This document shows, piece by piece, positions 1 to 8,752 of a stretch of 32,458 nt of DNA. Source of the DNA: Zygnema circumcarinatum (taxonomy: Eukaryota; Streptophyta; Zygnematophyceae; Zygnematales; Zygnemataceae). The notes beneath the pieces are model-generated. The model was not told where the DNA came from. It was given only the letters and a program-made list of their open reading frames with translations, and made no database searches. Position 1 is the stretch's first letter, and every line of letters starts with the position of its first letter. The stretch lies in NCBI GenBank assembly GCA_037447605.1, contig CM074808.1, positions 941,710 to 974,167 of the forward strand, read 5' to 3'. A program made the position numbers and the translations under genes.

Positions 1-194
1 AGGGGAGCGGGCGGGAGGGGAGGGCCGGGGTGGACAGGGCAAGGGAGGGGAGGGGCGGGAGCGGAGGGGACGGGAGGGGCGGGAAAACGATTTTTTCCCG
101 AAATATTCAAAACTGGGGGGGAACCAAAACGGGCAGGCAAAATTTGAAAAGGGGGGTGCGAAAGACAAAACGCGGGGGTGCAGTAGAGTTACCC
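1..194. mobile_element. Right end of a Mutator-like (MULE1) element, cut by window edge
   Basis: Positions ~77-194 match, in the same orientation, the right terminal inverted repeat of the complete MULE1 at 7671-8569, ending in GAGTTACCC at 194. The left part (1-76) is G-rich like the DNA just inside that repeat. The left end lies outside the window. The next bases, 195 onward, are FB1 sequence, so this copy was inserted into an FB1 element. The 9 bases after the end (CGAATTTAT, 195-203) are the predicted target duplication; its left partner should be found upstream of the window. Confidence 0.75.
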
Positions 195-252
195 CGAATT
201 TATTGGTGACGCAAATGTTGAGGTGGAAAATATGATGGGGTCCTACTGTAGT
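195..252. mobile_element. FB1 palindromic element, right terminus
   Basis: This short piece reads through an FB1 internal block (AATTTATTGGTGACGC) into a terminal repeat (GGTGGAAAATATGAT..CCTACTGTA). It matches the inverted ends at 17587-17620 and 19308-19339. It also holds the unoccupied version of the site that carries a MITE at 17641. The left half of this FB1 copy is outside the window, beyond the MULE1 insertion. Confidence 0.65.
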
Positions 253-265
253 ACGGCTAGTACGA

Positions 266-301
266 ACAGTACGGACAGTACGGACAGTACGGATAGTACG
301 G
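266..301. repeat. 9-bp tandem repeat ACAGTACGG
   Basis: About four tandem copies of ACAGTACGG, with slight variation, lie at the FB1 boundary. Related GTACGG/GTACTG strings recur at the other FB1 copies (7215-7245, 7350-7370, 18300-18420). Confidence 0.8.
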
Positions 302-325
302 CTAACACAAAGTTTCCATACAAAA

Positions 326-1270
326 GGGTAGTGATATTTCCACCCCTTTTTTGGATCCAAACACCCCTTCCCGGCCGGGCAGATTTAAAAAAGGATAAAA
401 AACGGAAAATGCTTTCTTCACACCTTTTTGGAATCGATACCACCCTCCATCGGCAGATTTTATTTTTGCGAAACAAGGAAAATGATAACCCGTCACCCCA
501 TTTGAATATCCCCCCTACCTGATTTTTTTTTCACGCGTGCGGTCAATCGCAGCCGTCGATTCCCTCGCAGATCGCAACACGGCAGATCACTATTTGATCT
601 GCAGCCGGGCTCGGTCACAGCGCATGGCACGTGCCCACGTATCCCGCCAAAGTCCTCTTAAAAGTTTGTCCGTACAAATGTCGTACGGTCGAACTTGAGG
701 AACCCAAAATTTCGTACATTGAGATCTTAAACCAATCAAATGTTTCCACGTCAGAAATTTCACACGTGGCAGATGTTGATTGGCTGGGAGCTAACAATGA
801 CGCAGATCTTGGCCGAGGGACGCCATGCGACTCTCGCATCGCAGCGCGTATCCGCTTATGGAATCGCGGGCTCTCATTCGCTAAGATCAGCCCTCAAATG
901 CAGATCTAACGGTGATCTGCAGTGGTGCGATCTGCTGGTAACCTAACGCATTTTGCGTGAAGGAATTTACTCAACCTGTGCTTTTAACTATCTCGCTGGG
1001 GCGTGATTTGATCTGCCGCCTCCCAGGATTCGGCGTATATTTCTTTTCCCGCAAAATACAGGAGGCGTGGATACAGTATTCAAAATGCGGTGACGGGGTA
1101 TCATTTTCCTTGGTTAGCAAAAATAAAATCAGCCGACGCGGAGTTGTTGCCAGCGGGTATCGATTCCAAAAAGGTGTGAAAAAAGCATTTTCTGTTTTTA
1201 ATCCCTTTTGAACTCTGCCCGGCCGGGAAGGGGTGTTTGGATCCAAAAAAGGGGTGGAAATATCACTACC
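326..1270. mobile_element. Complete non-autonomous MULE-type element (MULE2)
   Basis: Long terminal inverted repeats of about 200 bp (326-~520 against ~1060-1270) begin with GGGTAGTGATATTTCCACCC. Both contain the same ordered landmarks: GGATCCAAACACCCC, CCCGGCCGGGCAGA and TTTTTGGAATCGATACC. The element is flanked by a 9-bp direct duplication, CATACAAAA, at 317-325 and 1271-1279. Long inverted repeats plus a 9-bp duplication are the hallmark of Mutator-like elements. The ~540-bp interior shows no transposase. It contains several GCAGATC motifs and a CACGTGGC box near 765. The left end has one extra G relative to the right end. Confidence 0.8.
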
Positions 1271-1363
1271 CATACAAAAATGTGGTTTCGGCAAAATCGG
1301 GGCGAATTTGTCGAGGACGCACTCAGGGCGGTAAATACGAGGACTGTTGACTGTAGTACGAGG

Positions 1364-2300
1364 CCGTACCGTTTGGCCGTCCGACCCCCTCGAGAACAAG
1401 TTTGTATTCCAAGAAGTTGCTCATTCATGCCATCATCCAGAGGTGCATTGCCATGGTCCCTGAACTAAATAGTCGCCTAAATTTTTTTTTCTCAACATAG
1501 GTTTAATGGAGAACCGTTAAAAGAGAGAAGAACCATTTTTAACCCTAAAAACCCTCAAAACCGTACAACCCCTTCGAGATGCTTGGTTGATGCTGTTTAT
1601 CACATTCATTGAAGGGATGGGCTTGCACTACGGCAGATCGCTTGCACTCGTCATGCATCGCATGAGTGAATTGTTGCTTCACAACATTGAACGATGAACG
1701 GTGAATTTTTTTGTTCGTAATCTGGACGATGGCTTATCTTAAAGAGCCAAATCTGCTTATCCTGACATGCATATTGGGATGTCCATCTTTGGGCTTTCTG
1801 ATATGATGAACATAAGGGTAAATAAGCGTAAATTTTATGGAAATGATTCAGAGTACAACGATGTGGAATGATCTATAAATGAATGGCAGCTAACCCTGTG
1901 ACTAAGATCCGACAAATAAATATGGCATTGATCTCACGATTGCGGATTGCGATGCCACCAAACGGACATGGACTAAAACAACAACAACAACAACATGGAG
2001 AACCACGAGGAACCGATCACAACTCACCTAGGAACGTGTGGAAAAGCTACGAGTGAAACTCTGCTTGTAAGCCCAACAACAACATCATGGCTCTAAAAAC
2101 CCTACGAACAATAAAAACTCTAAATACCCTATGAACCCTAAAAAAACCTAAAAACCCTGCAAACCATAAAACCCTACAAGCCCTAAAAACCCTCCAAACC
2201 CTAAAAAATTTAAAACCCTACAAACCAGCAACCCTAAAAACCCTAAACCCTACGAAAGCCTAAAACCCTAAACAAACACGGCTCTGTAAGTCTAGAAGAA
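1364..2300. other. Intergenic DNA with shared repeat and degenerate telomere-like tracts
   Basis: No gene is visible. Positions ~1400-1485 are an inverted, diverged match to ~6957-7045. Positions ~1560-1700 resemble ~7065-7205, with shared CATTCATTGAAGGGA and CGTCATGCAT. A first CCCTAAA-like patch lies at 1540-1575, and a CAA run near 1977-1995. Confidence 0.5.
2086..2275. repeat. Degenerate interstitial telomere-like repeats (CCCTAAA type)
   Basis: At least ten imperfect AACCCTAAAAA, ACCCTACAAA and ACCCTAAA units lie in one orientation, with variable A runs. The decay and the flanking unique DNA argue for an old interstitial tract rather than a chromosome end. It ends about 300 bp before the methyltransferase start codon. 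Confidence 0.75.
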
Positions 2301-2578
2301 GCTGCGCAGGTCCCGCCCGCCCTATGGAGGGGCCGTCGAAGGGACGCGGAAGCAGCGCTGCTAGGTACCCGGAAACCGGCGGCTGGCGAGAAAGTGACGA
2401 CAGCACGCGCGGGGGACGACGTCACTGGATGCAAGAGCTTGTGGGCTTTCCCCGAAAGCTGTTGCTGACGTCACTTTTGCAGACAGACAGACAGAGACAT
2501 GCGCGCATCTTTGCGCAGTTAGACAGTAAGTTTTTTTGCTCTGCCAAACAATATAATGATGATGAGCATCGGGGGAGT

Positions 2579-5222
2579 ATGAGGGGAGTCGCAAGTGCGC
2601 TGCATCTGCAGGCCTGCTCTGTGGCTGCTGCTTGCGCTGTCAAGTTGAAGGTGCGGTCATTTGCTGCGCGCGGAGGAGGGCTTGGGAGGAGCCTTGCTTT
2701 AAGGCGTCATCAAGTGCGGTGTTGCAGCGGTCAAGGACGGGAGCCTGCCGTGGCTGACTCCGTCATGGAAGGTATTCGGGCCGTCGCTTCTCCGCTTCAA
2801 GCTATTATGGACGCGGACGAAACAGGTGAGTTAGCGCTAACTTAGCTGAATATGAATGCAGAGTTGATTAACTTACAAATGGTTTAATACTTTTTGTTTT
2901 TATTCTGTTCTCTATTTAAACAGCAATAAAGGAAGGAAGTTGTGAAGCAAATGCTGTTGAGATTTTTTACTTCATTTAGCCAAGTGATGCCGTACGTTTC
3001 AAAAGGAAGTTATTTGAAAGCTGAGAAAAAATGACGGAAGTGACTACACATCGCAAATGTGAAAAGTATAGGTGGTGCCACTAATGTGGGAATTGTGGAA
3101 ATAAAGTTATAAACGTTACAGTTGTGACATGAATTGCATGTAATGTACTGAAACTTGACGTTTTATATTCTGCATAGACTCAGCGTGCGTGGATAAAATC
3201 AATGACCAGTGACCAAATCTTCGAACGGTGGATACTTGCAAATGATCACAGAACATGAACTTAGTTGGGGTAGATATTAGTGCCGTCATTCGTTGAGTCA
3301 GAAAAATGTATCAAAGATTGAAAACATCGAAGAGAGTGCACATGGCAATGACTGCAGGATGGGCGCACATCCACGATTGCCACCATTGCGAGGATAGGCT
3401 ATGAAAATAATCTGAAAATGCAATTCCTTCATTTTTTTGTTTGAGGCTGGTGCCTGCAGCAGCCACCTGCTCCTGGTCTTCGTGAGGCAGTAAACTAGTT
3501 CTCGTGTTTCTGTTACATTCCTCTGTAACTTAAATCCTATTGTGGCTGCGTGCCTTCCTATTGGTGCAGGAGGCTGGGACAAGTGCTGGGTTCAAGGAGT
3601 CACTCCGTGGGACTTGGGCGGAGTGCATCCTGCGGTGGCTTCGCTTTTGGAGTCTTCATCTCTCCCTTCAGGCCGAGCGCTCGTACCAGGCTGCGGAGCG
3701 GTTGGTCCCCCAAAGCCTCTATTCAATGCAAAAGATATATTGTGATTGTGGTTTATTGTACCACTGAAACTCAGCAATACTATGGACGCATAAAAAAACA
3801 ACATTCAAGTTCGCGTGTGTACGCGTTTGCAAGAGTTACACTCGACGGTAAAAGGAGAAAAAGAGGTTAAGAAAAAAGAGGATTGTGATGATCGTCATTG
3901 GTTGCATGCCAGGCTTGGGATGCGAGAGCTATGGCTGGCCCTAGCAGGCACGTTGTGGCGCTAGATTTATCGGAAACTGCCATTGGTCGGGCCAAGGAGG
4001 TGAGACTCTTCCTGATTGGTCCGGCGCTTCTAGCATAGGGTTGGGATGTGTGGCTACACTTGTCCCAAGTTCCTTGTCATGCTCACGATGGTATGAGGAT
4101 TGCATTCTGGGAATGGTCCACGCCAGCTTATCGAGGGTAAACCAGAAGCTGCGTTTATGGAGTTGCTTGCGGGAGATTTCTTCACGTTCAGCCCATCTCA
4201 GCCTTTCGACCTGATCTTTGATTACACGTACGTGGGATCTTTCTACACCTTGAAGGAAAGGGGTTGAAACATGGCAGATGGGTGATCAGTAGAATGGAGA
4301 GCGTCTTGCAAGAGTATGTTGGAACAATTGAATGCTGCTTCCTGAAAGAAAAAGGATGAGTTTTATTCGTTTGGGCATGCACATTGAGGCTAATCTGATG
4401 TGTTTCTTAGTAGTACTAATTCTGCTTGTTATGTTCCTGTTGCAGTTTCTTCTGCGCCATCCCTCCCCGCCTGCGTCCGCAGTGGGGCGAAAAAATGGCG
4501 GAGCTGATTGCTCCAGAGGGGGAGCTGATCACTCTCATGTTTCCGGTATTCACATCACACCCTATCCAAGAGATGAGTCAGAACTAATGATTTTCCATGA
4601 CGTATATTTCTATTGAGGAGACGAGCTTTCAGACCTTTTGTTAAAATCGATGTGATATTCAGAGTCTCATAAATTCGTCTGTTTTACTTGATAATCTGTG
4701 AGTTTCACAGATGGGGGAGAAAGTAGGAGGACCCCCTTTTGGTGTCTCAGAGAAAGCGTGAGTACTCGACCTAGCCATTCGGCAGCTCCAGACATATATG
4801 CCTGGTTCAAGCTTTAGCGTCTAAAAGGAGTCCCGTCAAAGCAGAATGAGTTAGATATCTTGCTGCTGTCTACCTGCCCTGCAGGTATGAGGATGTACTG
4901 AAACCCCACGGCTTTGAAGTTATAAGTATTGAGCCAGTTCTCAACAGCGTAAGCCAAAGAGCGGTACGTCCCGATACTTCGCCTACTCTTGTGAAATTCA
5001 CTTTTGCAGGGTATCATGAGCTTTTTTGAATAGGTCGAAGGCGGCGTTGAGAGGGCATCGAAGTGTGCAATTGAATAAGAAATAAGCTTCGATAGAGAGT
5101 GAGGCAGAGGTACAACATTTTGGTGTAATTTGAAGTATTGGGCTTCACTTGCTTGTGCTTACTGGATGCAGGGATTGGAGAAGTTGGGTCGCTGGAGGAT
5201 GAACTTGCCTTCCAAAATTTGA
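2579..5222 (+). CDS. HOL-type thiol/halide S-adenosylmethionine methyltransferase, 8 exons
   Basis: Exons: 2579-2825, 3570-3700, 3913-3999, 4127-4227, 4446-4545, 4711-4757, 4885-4963, 5172-5222. All junctions are GT-AG with matching phases, giving 280 residues. Plant HOL/HTMT enzymes methylate halides and thiols such as thiocyanate and hydrogen sulfide with S-adenosylmethionine. Visible marks: GWDKCW at 84-89; substrate-side VTPWDLG; SAM-binding VPGCGA at 121-126; acidic residue in ALDLS at 142-146; DLIFDYTFFCAI at 183-194; [11 protein letters not shown] after 238; C-terminal LGRW. Residues 1-80 are Arg/Ala/Ser-rich ([20 protein letters not shown]), like a plastid transit peptide. The cytosolic Arabidopsis enzyme is about 227 residues and lacks such a leader. 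An in-frame upstream ATG at 2324 would add 85 residues; it is not preferred because the added part looks unlike any leader and 2579 opens a good transit peptide. The exon 2 donor (GTTGGT) is weak. Confidence 0.9.
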
Positions 5223-5698
5223 TGCTCACCTAAGTAACCCGTCAGCTAGGCTACTCTTATGAGTTCTTCAATATGGATAGAGTATTGGCCACCAATCCGA
5301 TGACGGTTGTAAAGCAACAAGTATTTACGATTTCCAACATCGATAGGATACATTCGTTTCTGGAGTTAACGGGCGTCCAGTTGTGTTCTGTGCTCATGTT
5401 TCCATCTTCCCGATTAAAAAAAAAAAATTAGCTGTGTAAGAGCGTCGGTGTTTATAACTCACAAACAATGCTGTATGGATCACAAAGGTCACTGTAAAGT
5501 GGGTTGAAAGGTGATACCTTTGTCGTAAAGCTAGCGATGGCAGCGACAGAGAGAGCCTCAAAGCGTGGAGGCTGAGAGCTTCTGAAGGTGGTGTATCCAC
5601 TGCATGGTAGTGTCACAATCTGCGGCGAACAACTTTGCTTTTACCTCCCTTTTACCGGCCCTCAAGGCGTTATTGAGGCCGCCTGCAACTCGACAGTT
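5223..5698. other. 3' flank of methyltransferase gene, no gene recognised
   Basis: This is AT-balanced DNA with an A9 run near 5417. An open frame from 5588 leads into the Ser/Pro tract. No conserved domain is visible before 5699. Confidence 0.4.
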
Positions 5699-5935
5699 TC
5701 ATCGCCGCCTCTCTCACCCCCTCCGTCGCCGCCTCTCTCTCCGCCTCCCTCGCGCCCTCCCTCTCCCCCTCCCTCGCCTCCGGCCTCGCCCCCTCTCTCC
5801 CCCCCTCCTTCTCCTCCTCCATCACCCCCTCCCTCTCCCCTTCCTTCCCCTCCTCCCTGCCCCCACCCTCGTCCCCGCCTCCTCCTTCCCCTCCACCCCC
5901 TCCTCCCTGCATCACCTCCTGCCCCACCACTCCTC
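5699..5935 (+). repeat. CT/CCT-rich tract reading as Ser-Pro repeats
   Basis: This is an imperfect pyrimidine-rich tract of CCTCCC/CTCTCC units. In the + frame opened at 5588 it reads as SPPPSPPLSPPPS-type repeats, the pattern of extensin- or pherophorin-like wall proteins, after a short segment with two Cys. The frame ends at 5938. There is no convincing splice partner, and the reverse strand reads as equally open Glu/Gly-rich sequence. A simple repeat is the safer call, with a hydroxyproline-rich exon possible. Confidence 0.5.
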
Positions 5936-6012
5936 TAGAGCTTTGCGATTACTTTAAAGGCTATGCCACGGAAGTGCCAGCTTTCACCCTTTCAACAACC
6001 GGCCAGAGCCGC

Positions 6013-6318
6013 CTAAGCCCCGCCCAACGCACAAACTAGACGGGAGTAGAGCTGGCCGTGGAGGTGGACAGCTTGGGCCGAGGCCTCGTCAGAGTGTCCT
6101 ACGCCGAGCGCGGGTGCAGCTGACTTGGTAGTGGGTGCAAAATGCACCATCTTGCTGAGTCGATCCACAAACACCAGAATAGCATCGTGACCCCGCGGGG
6201 TAACAAGCAAATCTCGCATTCGCATTCGCCCCACGCCCTTATACGCTCTCCCGGTCGAACGGGGGAGCAGTCCTTCCTCGGCGGCAAGGAAGCGGTTCTT
6301 CACGCGCGCACGCTCCAA
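6013..6318 (-). pseudogene. Ty3/gypsy integrase core fragment
   Basis: The reverse strand has an open frame containing VTPRGHDAILVFVDRLSKM followed by VHFAPT. This is the characteristic segment between the first and second catalytic acidic residues of gypsy-type integrases. The rest of the core and all other polyprotein domains are absent, and no LTRs are visible, so it is a fragment. Downstream residues lose similarity, which suggests a frameshift near 6110. Confidence 0.8.
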
Positions 6319-6956
6319 GCCGCGGCCGGTCGGCCCTTCTCCCTCTGTCGGCCCGCTGCGTCCTTTTGCCTGTGGCCGCGTTCAGGAGGTCGTATGGAGC
6401 CGGCGGCGCATGCAACGTGCCGCCGGATGACGAACTCTCGTCGAGACCGCGCGGCAGTACGTGGTGTTCAAAACCATGGAATAGGCAGCAGGTTGCAGGG
6501 TGGCTTGTTCGCTTTACGGTTCTTGATTGTGCTAGTTTTTTGCTGCTTTGTACATAGTACGTAAGGAAGGGGGGGGTATAGCTAGACTGATAAGGTTGTG
6601 GTTCTGTAAACTTACATTTGGTTTATGGGTACGTGAGTAGAGTATATGGTCTTCTCAATGGTTCTTCTCGAGTTTTGTGCGTTCAGCTTTGATGATATTT
6701 GGCATGAATCGGTTGGGTGCCAATGTCAACTTTCAAATGAGACTCGTGGTGCAGGAGGTTTCATTCGTAGAGTTTATTTCTGACATTGTGTCATTGCAAT
6801 CGCGACATTAGTATCATTGGAGTGGTTTGCCGAGTGCTCGAGGAAACATGATTAATTTGAAATCGTCGCCACCCAAAGGAAACTACAAAGGGAGGAAAAA
6901 GTAAACGACAATCTTCGCCCACCTAAAGAGTCTCGGCCTTTTTATACTCGCCTCGC
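6319..6956. other. Intergenic DNA, nothing recognised
   Basis: The first part (to ~6430) is GC-rich and may be continued gypsy debris, although no domain is readable. The rest is AT-balanced unique sequence with a G8 run near 6570. No gene, RNA or clear repeat was recognised. Confidence 0.4.
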
Positions 6957-7245
6957 AATGCAGCATTTTAGGCGACAATCAGAGACTTTGGCAATGCACC
7001 ACTGAATCATGTAATGAATGGGCAACTTCAAGCTTCTTGGAATACAAACCTGCTCTGCTGGAACAACCCCTTTGAGCTGCTTAGTCGAGGTTGGCTGCCC
7101 ATCACCTTTCATTGAAGGGAAGTGCTTGCATTGTGGCAGTTTGATGGCACAGGGACATGGGCGTCATGCATGCAATTGCTTCACAATGCTCTTGTTGAAC
7201 GGTTCAGAGGGGGCGTACGGATATTATGTACGGACAGAACATAAT
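6957..7245. repeat. Dispersed repeat shared with 1400-1700
   Basis: TTTTAGGCGAC..GGCAATGCACC..TTCTTGGAATACAAACCTG at 6965-7050 is the diverged reverse complement of 1400-1485. 7065-7205 resembles 1560-1700 in direct orientation. Both copies adjoin FB1 elements, so the family may be a frequent neighbour or an outer layer of the nest. Confidence 0.5.
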
Positions 7246-7456
7246 GTACAGTCAGCAGTCCTCATATTTTCCACCTTGTACAGTGCGTCCCCAAGAAATT
7301 CGCCCCGATTTTGCCGAAACCACCTTTTTGTACGGTAGCTTTGTGTTATCCGTACTGTCCGTACTAGCCGTTACGGGCTACGCAAAACTCACCTAATCTC
7401 CCCGCACGTGCCGCCGTAAGAGGCGCTCGCTCTTCTCCCCTTTCTTCTTGGCTCCG

Positions 7457-7575
7457 ATACGATACGATACGATACACAGAGCGGAAAACGTCTATGCGTT
7501 ACGATATTACACGATACGATACGATTCTAAACGACACAATACGATACGGTGCGATATGGTACGGTGCGATACGTA
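7457..7575. repeat. Degenerate GATAC pentamer array
   Basis: GATACGATACGATAC-type tandem repeats with scattered substitutions occur inside FB1. Equivalent arrays lie at 17553-17586 and 18496-18606, so the array belongs to the FB1 family. Confidence 0.75.
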
Positions 7576-7670
7576 CGGCCCAACATGAACTCTAACATAA
7601 TACCGCCCGTCTATTGGTAACACGAACCTTCTATTTGCAAAATCAAGATTTTCGCCTCATATTTGCCAAA

Positions 7671-8569
7671 GGGTAACTCTACTGCACCCCCGCGTTTTGT
7701 CTTTCGCACCCCCGTTTTGAAAATTTTGCCTGCCCGTTTTGGTTACCCCCCAGTTTTGAATATTTCGGGAAAAAATCTTTTTCCCGCCCCTTTCGTCCCC
7801 TCCTCTGGCCCCTGTTGCGAAACGCTATAAACTTAAATGTATGGTTGTTCGTTTATATCCACGGTTGCCTTTTAACGGTAGTGTTTATGGGTTGGTACCG
7901 GGATGTGCCGAGTTCGAACTTTATAGGAAGCCTGTTTGTTTCATTCCCCCTCATCATTTTTTGGACATTCCATCCCCTCGTTTTCTCCTTTTCACTATTG
8001 ACTTCCAACAATGTGCGACAAAAGAAAAGGGGATTTGCATTGGTCTCAAGATGGTGAGGCCATCAAATAAACATGGACAAAGTCAACATAGGAACCACAA
8101 GAAATTAGTCGCAAATGAAACAAGCACAAAATAAAAAAACTAGGAACAAAAAACTAAACTAAACTAAGCTTAAGTACAAAAACGCAACCTTAAACACAAC
8201 TGCAAAGGTCACCAATGTTGGGCAACTGTTACTCTCTGTTTTCAGGTTACCCCTAATTAAGGCAAGATCTTAAATTGTGGCCTGCTTGTTTGCAATTGGA
8301 ACATTGTTTCCCTTCAACGTACTCGAAATAGCTCTTGTCCCGGCTGATTGCCAAACTGCGCGCGCCAGAAGGTCGACCTCGTTCCTTCACAACCGGGGGA
8401 GGGTTTTGCAACTGCAATGGTTCGAGGGGGGGCAGCGGAGGGGACGAAAGGGGCGGGAAAAAGATTTTTTCCCGAAATATTCAAAACTGGGGGGTAACCA
8501 AAACGGGCAGGCAAAATTTTCAAAACGGGGGTGCGAAAGACAAAACGCGGGGGTGCAGTAGAGTTACCC
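7671..8569. mobile_element. Complete non-autonomous MULE-type element (MULE1)
   Basis: Terminal inverted repeats of about 134 bp (7671-7804 against ~8436-8569) are almost identical and begin with GGGTAACTCTACTGCACCCC. They are flanked by a perfect 9-bp duplication, TTTGCCAAA, at 7662-7670 and 8570-8578. This is Mutator-like architecture. The 630-bp interior holds a TRIM LTR (7813-7943) and no transposase. The near-identity of the repeats suggests recent movement or gene conversion. Confidence 0.85.
7813..7943 (+). mobile_element. TRIM-family LTR (solo or truncated)
   Basis: This 131-bp segment runs from TGTTGCGAAACGCTATAAAC to TTTGTTTCA. It aligns over its full length with the LTRs of the complete TRIM at 29339-29793, and has the same length and TG..CA ends. 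The tRNA-like boxes are kept (GGTTGCCTTTTAACGGTA and GAGTTCGAACT). No 5-bp duplication flanks it (GCCCC against TTCCC) and no primer site follows, so it is an old or rearranged solo LTR. Confidence 0.7.
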
Positions 8570-8681
8570 TTTGCCAAAACCATGGCGAAAATATGAGGAC
8601 TGCTGACTGTACTGTACTGTACTCTACTCTACAGACAAACTGTACGGTATTGATGGTACGGTCAGGCGCTTGCGCCGCGTG

Positions 8682-8691
8682 ACACGTGTCC
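8682..8691 (+). promoter_or_regulatory. G-box ACACGTGTCC
   Basis: A palindromic ACGTG core lies 62 bp upstream of the OTU start codon. G-boxes bind plant bZIP and bHLH factors. The identical 10-mer lies upstream of the SEL1 gene at 17319-17328. Confidence 0.5.
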
Positions 8692-8710
8692 CTTAGTTTG
8701 ATGTCCGCCT

Positions 8711-8738
8711 GCTCACTCTCTCGCTCTCTCTCTCTCTG
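8711..8738 (+). repeat. CT microsatellite in OTU 5' leader
   Basis: A pyrimidine (CT/CTC) run ends 14 bp upstream of the ATG at 8753. CT-rich initiator or leader tracts are common at plant promoters that lack a TATA box; no TATA box was seen here. Confidence 0.6.
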
Positions 8739-8752
8739 AAGGCGGTAGCAGC

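Larger units (their letters stand above)
253..1359. mobile_element. Second FB1 copy, split by a MULE2 insertion
   Basis: The flanks of the MULE2 insertion (253-325 and 1271-1359) join into a continuous FB1 sequence. The left side has GTACGG-type repeats and GGCTAACACAAAG. The right side has TGGTTTCGGCAAAATCGG and ends in GAGGACTGTTGACTGTAGTAC. That terminus is the reverse complement, with small changes, of the FB1 end at 7246 and 30918. The left terminus is blurred by GTACGG tandem repeats. No coding capacity is visible. Confidence 0.6.
7246..8612. mobile_element. Complete FB1 element carrying a MULE1 insertion
   Basis: The ends form a perfect 25-bp terminal inverted repeat: GTACAGTCAGCAGTCCTCAT plus ATTTT at 7246-7270, mirrored at 8588-8612. 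Without the 899-bp MULE1 and one 9-bp duplication, the element is about 460 bp. Internal blocks (TTCGCCCCGATTTTGCCGA, CGTTACGGGCTACGCAAAAC, GCCGTAAGAGGCGCTCGCTC) recur in the copy at 17587-19339. There is no coding capacity. No clear outer target duplication was found, partly because the flanks are GTAC-rich. The right end is only about 140 bp upstream of the OTU gene start codon. Confidence 0.75.

Noticed and set aside
2086-2275. True telomere or chromosome end
   Set aside because: The repeats are degenerate and embedded in unique and transposon DNA, with genes on the right and more transposons on the left.
2324-2578. N-terminal extension of the methyltransferase from the ATG at 2324
   Set aside because: It is open and in frame, but its composition resembles untranslated leader, it contains a GTAAGT-like donor string near 2526, and the ATG at 2579 directly opens a plausible transit peptide.
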